Below, piece after piece: positions 6,881 through 8,186 of a DNA stretch of 8,186 bases. Both the position numbers and the translations under genes were made by a program. The DNA is from Candidatus Poseidoniia archaeon (GTDB lineage: Archaea > Thermoplasmatota > Poseidoniia > MGIII > CG-Epi1). The stretch spans positions 1 through 8,186 of the forward strand of contig JAPYSZ010000015.1 in assembly GCA_029941645.1 (NCBI GenBank), written 5' to 3'. Positions within the stretch are counted from its first letter, which is position 1; the number at the start of each line of letters is the position of its first letter. The notes under the pieces were generated by a model, which had not been told where the DNA came from, did not search any database, and saw only the letters and a program-made list of their open reading frames with translations.

Positions 6881-6900
6881 ACAACTTTGTCCCAATTATA

Positions 6901-8186
6901 ATGGCAACTGATTTATCGCTACTAGGAGAAGTTTTCGTCATCAGTTCATTGTTTCTTTTAGGAGTAGGTTATTACCTTTCAGAGAAAGGACATAATTTTT
7001 TGGGGAAGCATTTTCCAAAAAAAATAGGTCATCAAATATCTATCTTAGGTTGGCTGTCTCTTGGTTTTTTTTGGTGGATTCAGGTAGAACATTACATTCT
7101 AATAAAAGATCCAGTTAATGCTCTTTTTTGTGCAGCAGCAGTTCCTTTTTTTGGTTATTTAGCTTACCATGAATATTTGAGCGTTATTTGGAAAGAATCC
7201 TATGAGCCATTGCGCTGGTTAGCAGCCATGACTGTGGTAGCAGGAGGAATTTACTTCTTTGTAGAAAGAGTACCTTTGCTTGCAGGATGGTTAATTCATT
7301 TGGTTGCAGAACAATCGATATGGATTCTTGATATTTTTGGTATTGAAAATACGCTTGGTTCAATAGACTATGGCGAAGGATCACGCATTTATCGGCCAGG
7401 TTCAGAACATCAAGAAGTAAGGGTATCGGTAGAAGGAGGAGATTGGAAAGATCCTCTTGCCCCATCTGTTAACATCGTTCTTGCTTGTACAGCACTCCAA
7501 AGTATGATTATATTTGTAGGAGGTGTTATCTGTACTAAAGCACCTTTGAATCGCCGTTTCAATGCATTTTTAGCAACTGTACCTCCTATTTACATTCTTA
7601 ATTTAATTAGGAATGCAGTAGTTATTTGGTTAACATACGAGCATGTTTGGGGAGATGACACTTTCTTCTGGGCTCATGCCGTCATTGGGAAAGTTGGTAG
7701 TTTAGTGGCTCTTATTTTTTTAGCTATTGCCGTTTTCCATTTTTTACCCGAAATGCAGGATTCAATTTTGGGAGTTATTGATTTACCTCTTCGTGAAGCT
7801 CCAAAGAACGCTCAAGACGTACCTTTTGCAAAGGGCATGCCTATGATGGTCATTTATGTTACTGTTTTTGGTCTTATTTTGTTTCCTTTTGGAGCATCAG
7901 CAGATTCAATTAATAGCCAAGGAATCGAGGTTGATTGGCCCTTAGAAGAGATTTATCTACTATCTTTGGTTTTAATTTTCCTTTCATTGTTCTTACTATT
8001 CTTTTACAGAGATCCGCATCGTGAAATTCAAGAAGGAATTGTTAGTCCTGCAGATGGTCTTGTGCAGAAAGCAATCAAAAAGAATGGAATGATCAAAATT
8101 TCAATATTTATGGGGCTCCAAAATGTTCATGTGAATCGTTCACCAATAGATGGTAGGATTATTTCTCAAAAGCATAAACCTGGAGG
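6901..8186 (+). CDS. artA: Archaeosortase A fused to archaetidylserine (phosphatidylserine) decarboxylase, C-terminus cut
   Basis: One uninterrupted frame of 428 residues runs off the right edge. Residues 1-285 form a 7-8 helix exosortase/archaeosortase. The predicted nucleophile is Cys197 in VLACTALQS and the catalytic Arg is Arg237 in LNLIRNAVV. His259 (WAHAVIGKVGS) and His280 are candidates for the third residue. An extracytoplasmic loop (147-186) leads into the Cys helix, and the positive stretch TKAPLNRR after that helix puts Cys197 toward the outer face. ArtA cleaves C-terminal PGF-type signals and mediates lipid attachment of surface proteins. A charged linker (286-310) follows. A two-helix hairpin (311-335, 350-368) then leads into the decarboxylase core: FYRDPHRE (368-375), SPADGLV (382-388) and ISIFMGLQNVHVNRSPIDG (400-418). 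These match short-type phosphatidylserine decarboxylases, which make ethanolamine lipids. The self-cleavage (pyruvoyl-forming) site lies beyond the window, so activity cannot be judged. ATG 6901 is the only sensible start. Confidence 0.9.
   Translation, partial: MATDLSLLGEVFVISSLFLLGVGYYLSEKGHNFLGKHFPKKIGHQISILGWLSLGFFWWIQVEHYILIKDPVNALFCAAAVPFFGYLAYHEYLSVIWKESYEPLRWLAAMTVVAGGIYFFVERVPLLAGWLIHLVAEQSIWILDIFGIENTLGSIDYGEGSRIYRPGSEHQEVRVSVEGGDWKDPLAPSVNIVLACTALQSMIIFVGGVICTKAPLNRRFNAFLATVPPIYILNLIRNAVVIWLTYEHVWGDDTFFWAHAVIGKVGSLVALIFLAIAVFHFLPEMQDSILGVIDLPLREAPKNAQDVPFAKGMPMMVIYVTVFGLILFPFGASADSINSQGIEVDWPLEEIYLLSLVLIFLSLFLLFFYRDPHREIQEGIVSPADGLVQKAIKKNGMIKISIFMGLQNVHVNRSPIDGRIISQKHKPG

Noticed and set aside
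7184..7465. Minus-strand open frame inside the archaeosortase half
   Set aside because: It is the antisense of membrane-helix codons; the plus-strand frame is the one with family motifs.

Overview
The window is AT-rich, gene-dense and reads as archaeal chromosome. The best guess is a planktonic euryarchaeon related to Marine Group II/III (Poseidoniia, Thermoplasmatota). Supporting points are the PurS plus small PurL pair, a CDP-alcohol phosphotransferase of the archaetidylinositol-phosphate synthase type next to a PgpA-type phosphatase, a COG1340-like archaeal coiled-coil protein, an archaeosortase, and TATA-like boxes roughly 25-30 bases before starts that lack ribosome binding sites. The lineage is inferred from gene content only. 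No rRNA, tRNA, CRISPR array, insertion sequence or gap over 100 bases is present.

Left arm (minus strand, 4143 down to 1): a CDP-alcohol phosphotransferase overlaps a PgpA-like lipid phosphatase by 8 bases. After a 57-base gap come purS and purL, which overlap by one base (TAATG). Then, 24 bases on, comes an ArsB/NhaD-superfamily permease cut by the window edge. The first two genes form a plausible two-step route to an archaetidylinositol-type head group (synthase, then phosphatase). PurS and PurL are two of the three subunits of FGAM synthase. The glutaminase PurQ is not in the window.

Right arm (plus strand, 4203 to 8186): a short divergent promoter region precedes purC (SAICAR synthase, long form). 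Next is a coiled-coil protein whose stop overlaps the start of an RmlA-like sugar-phosphate nucleotidyltransferase (TAATG). After a 39-base gap comes a long open frame running off the right edge.

That last frame is the most notable object. It begins as a multi-pass archaeosortase A-type protein (Cys197, Arg237). With no stop codon it continues into a phosphatidylserine-decarboxylase-type module: a two-helix hairpin, FYRDP, SPADG, then the HVNRSPIDG region. This joins a C-terminal protein-processing/lipid-anchoring enzyme to an enzyme that makes an ethanolamine lipid. In Haloferax, separate ArtA and PssA/PssD proteins are linked genetically in lipid anchoring of surface proteins. The fusion suggests a direct hand-off of the lipid or its amine. 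Overall the window interleaves purine synthesis with polar lipid and cell-surface functions.
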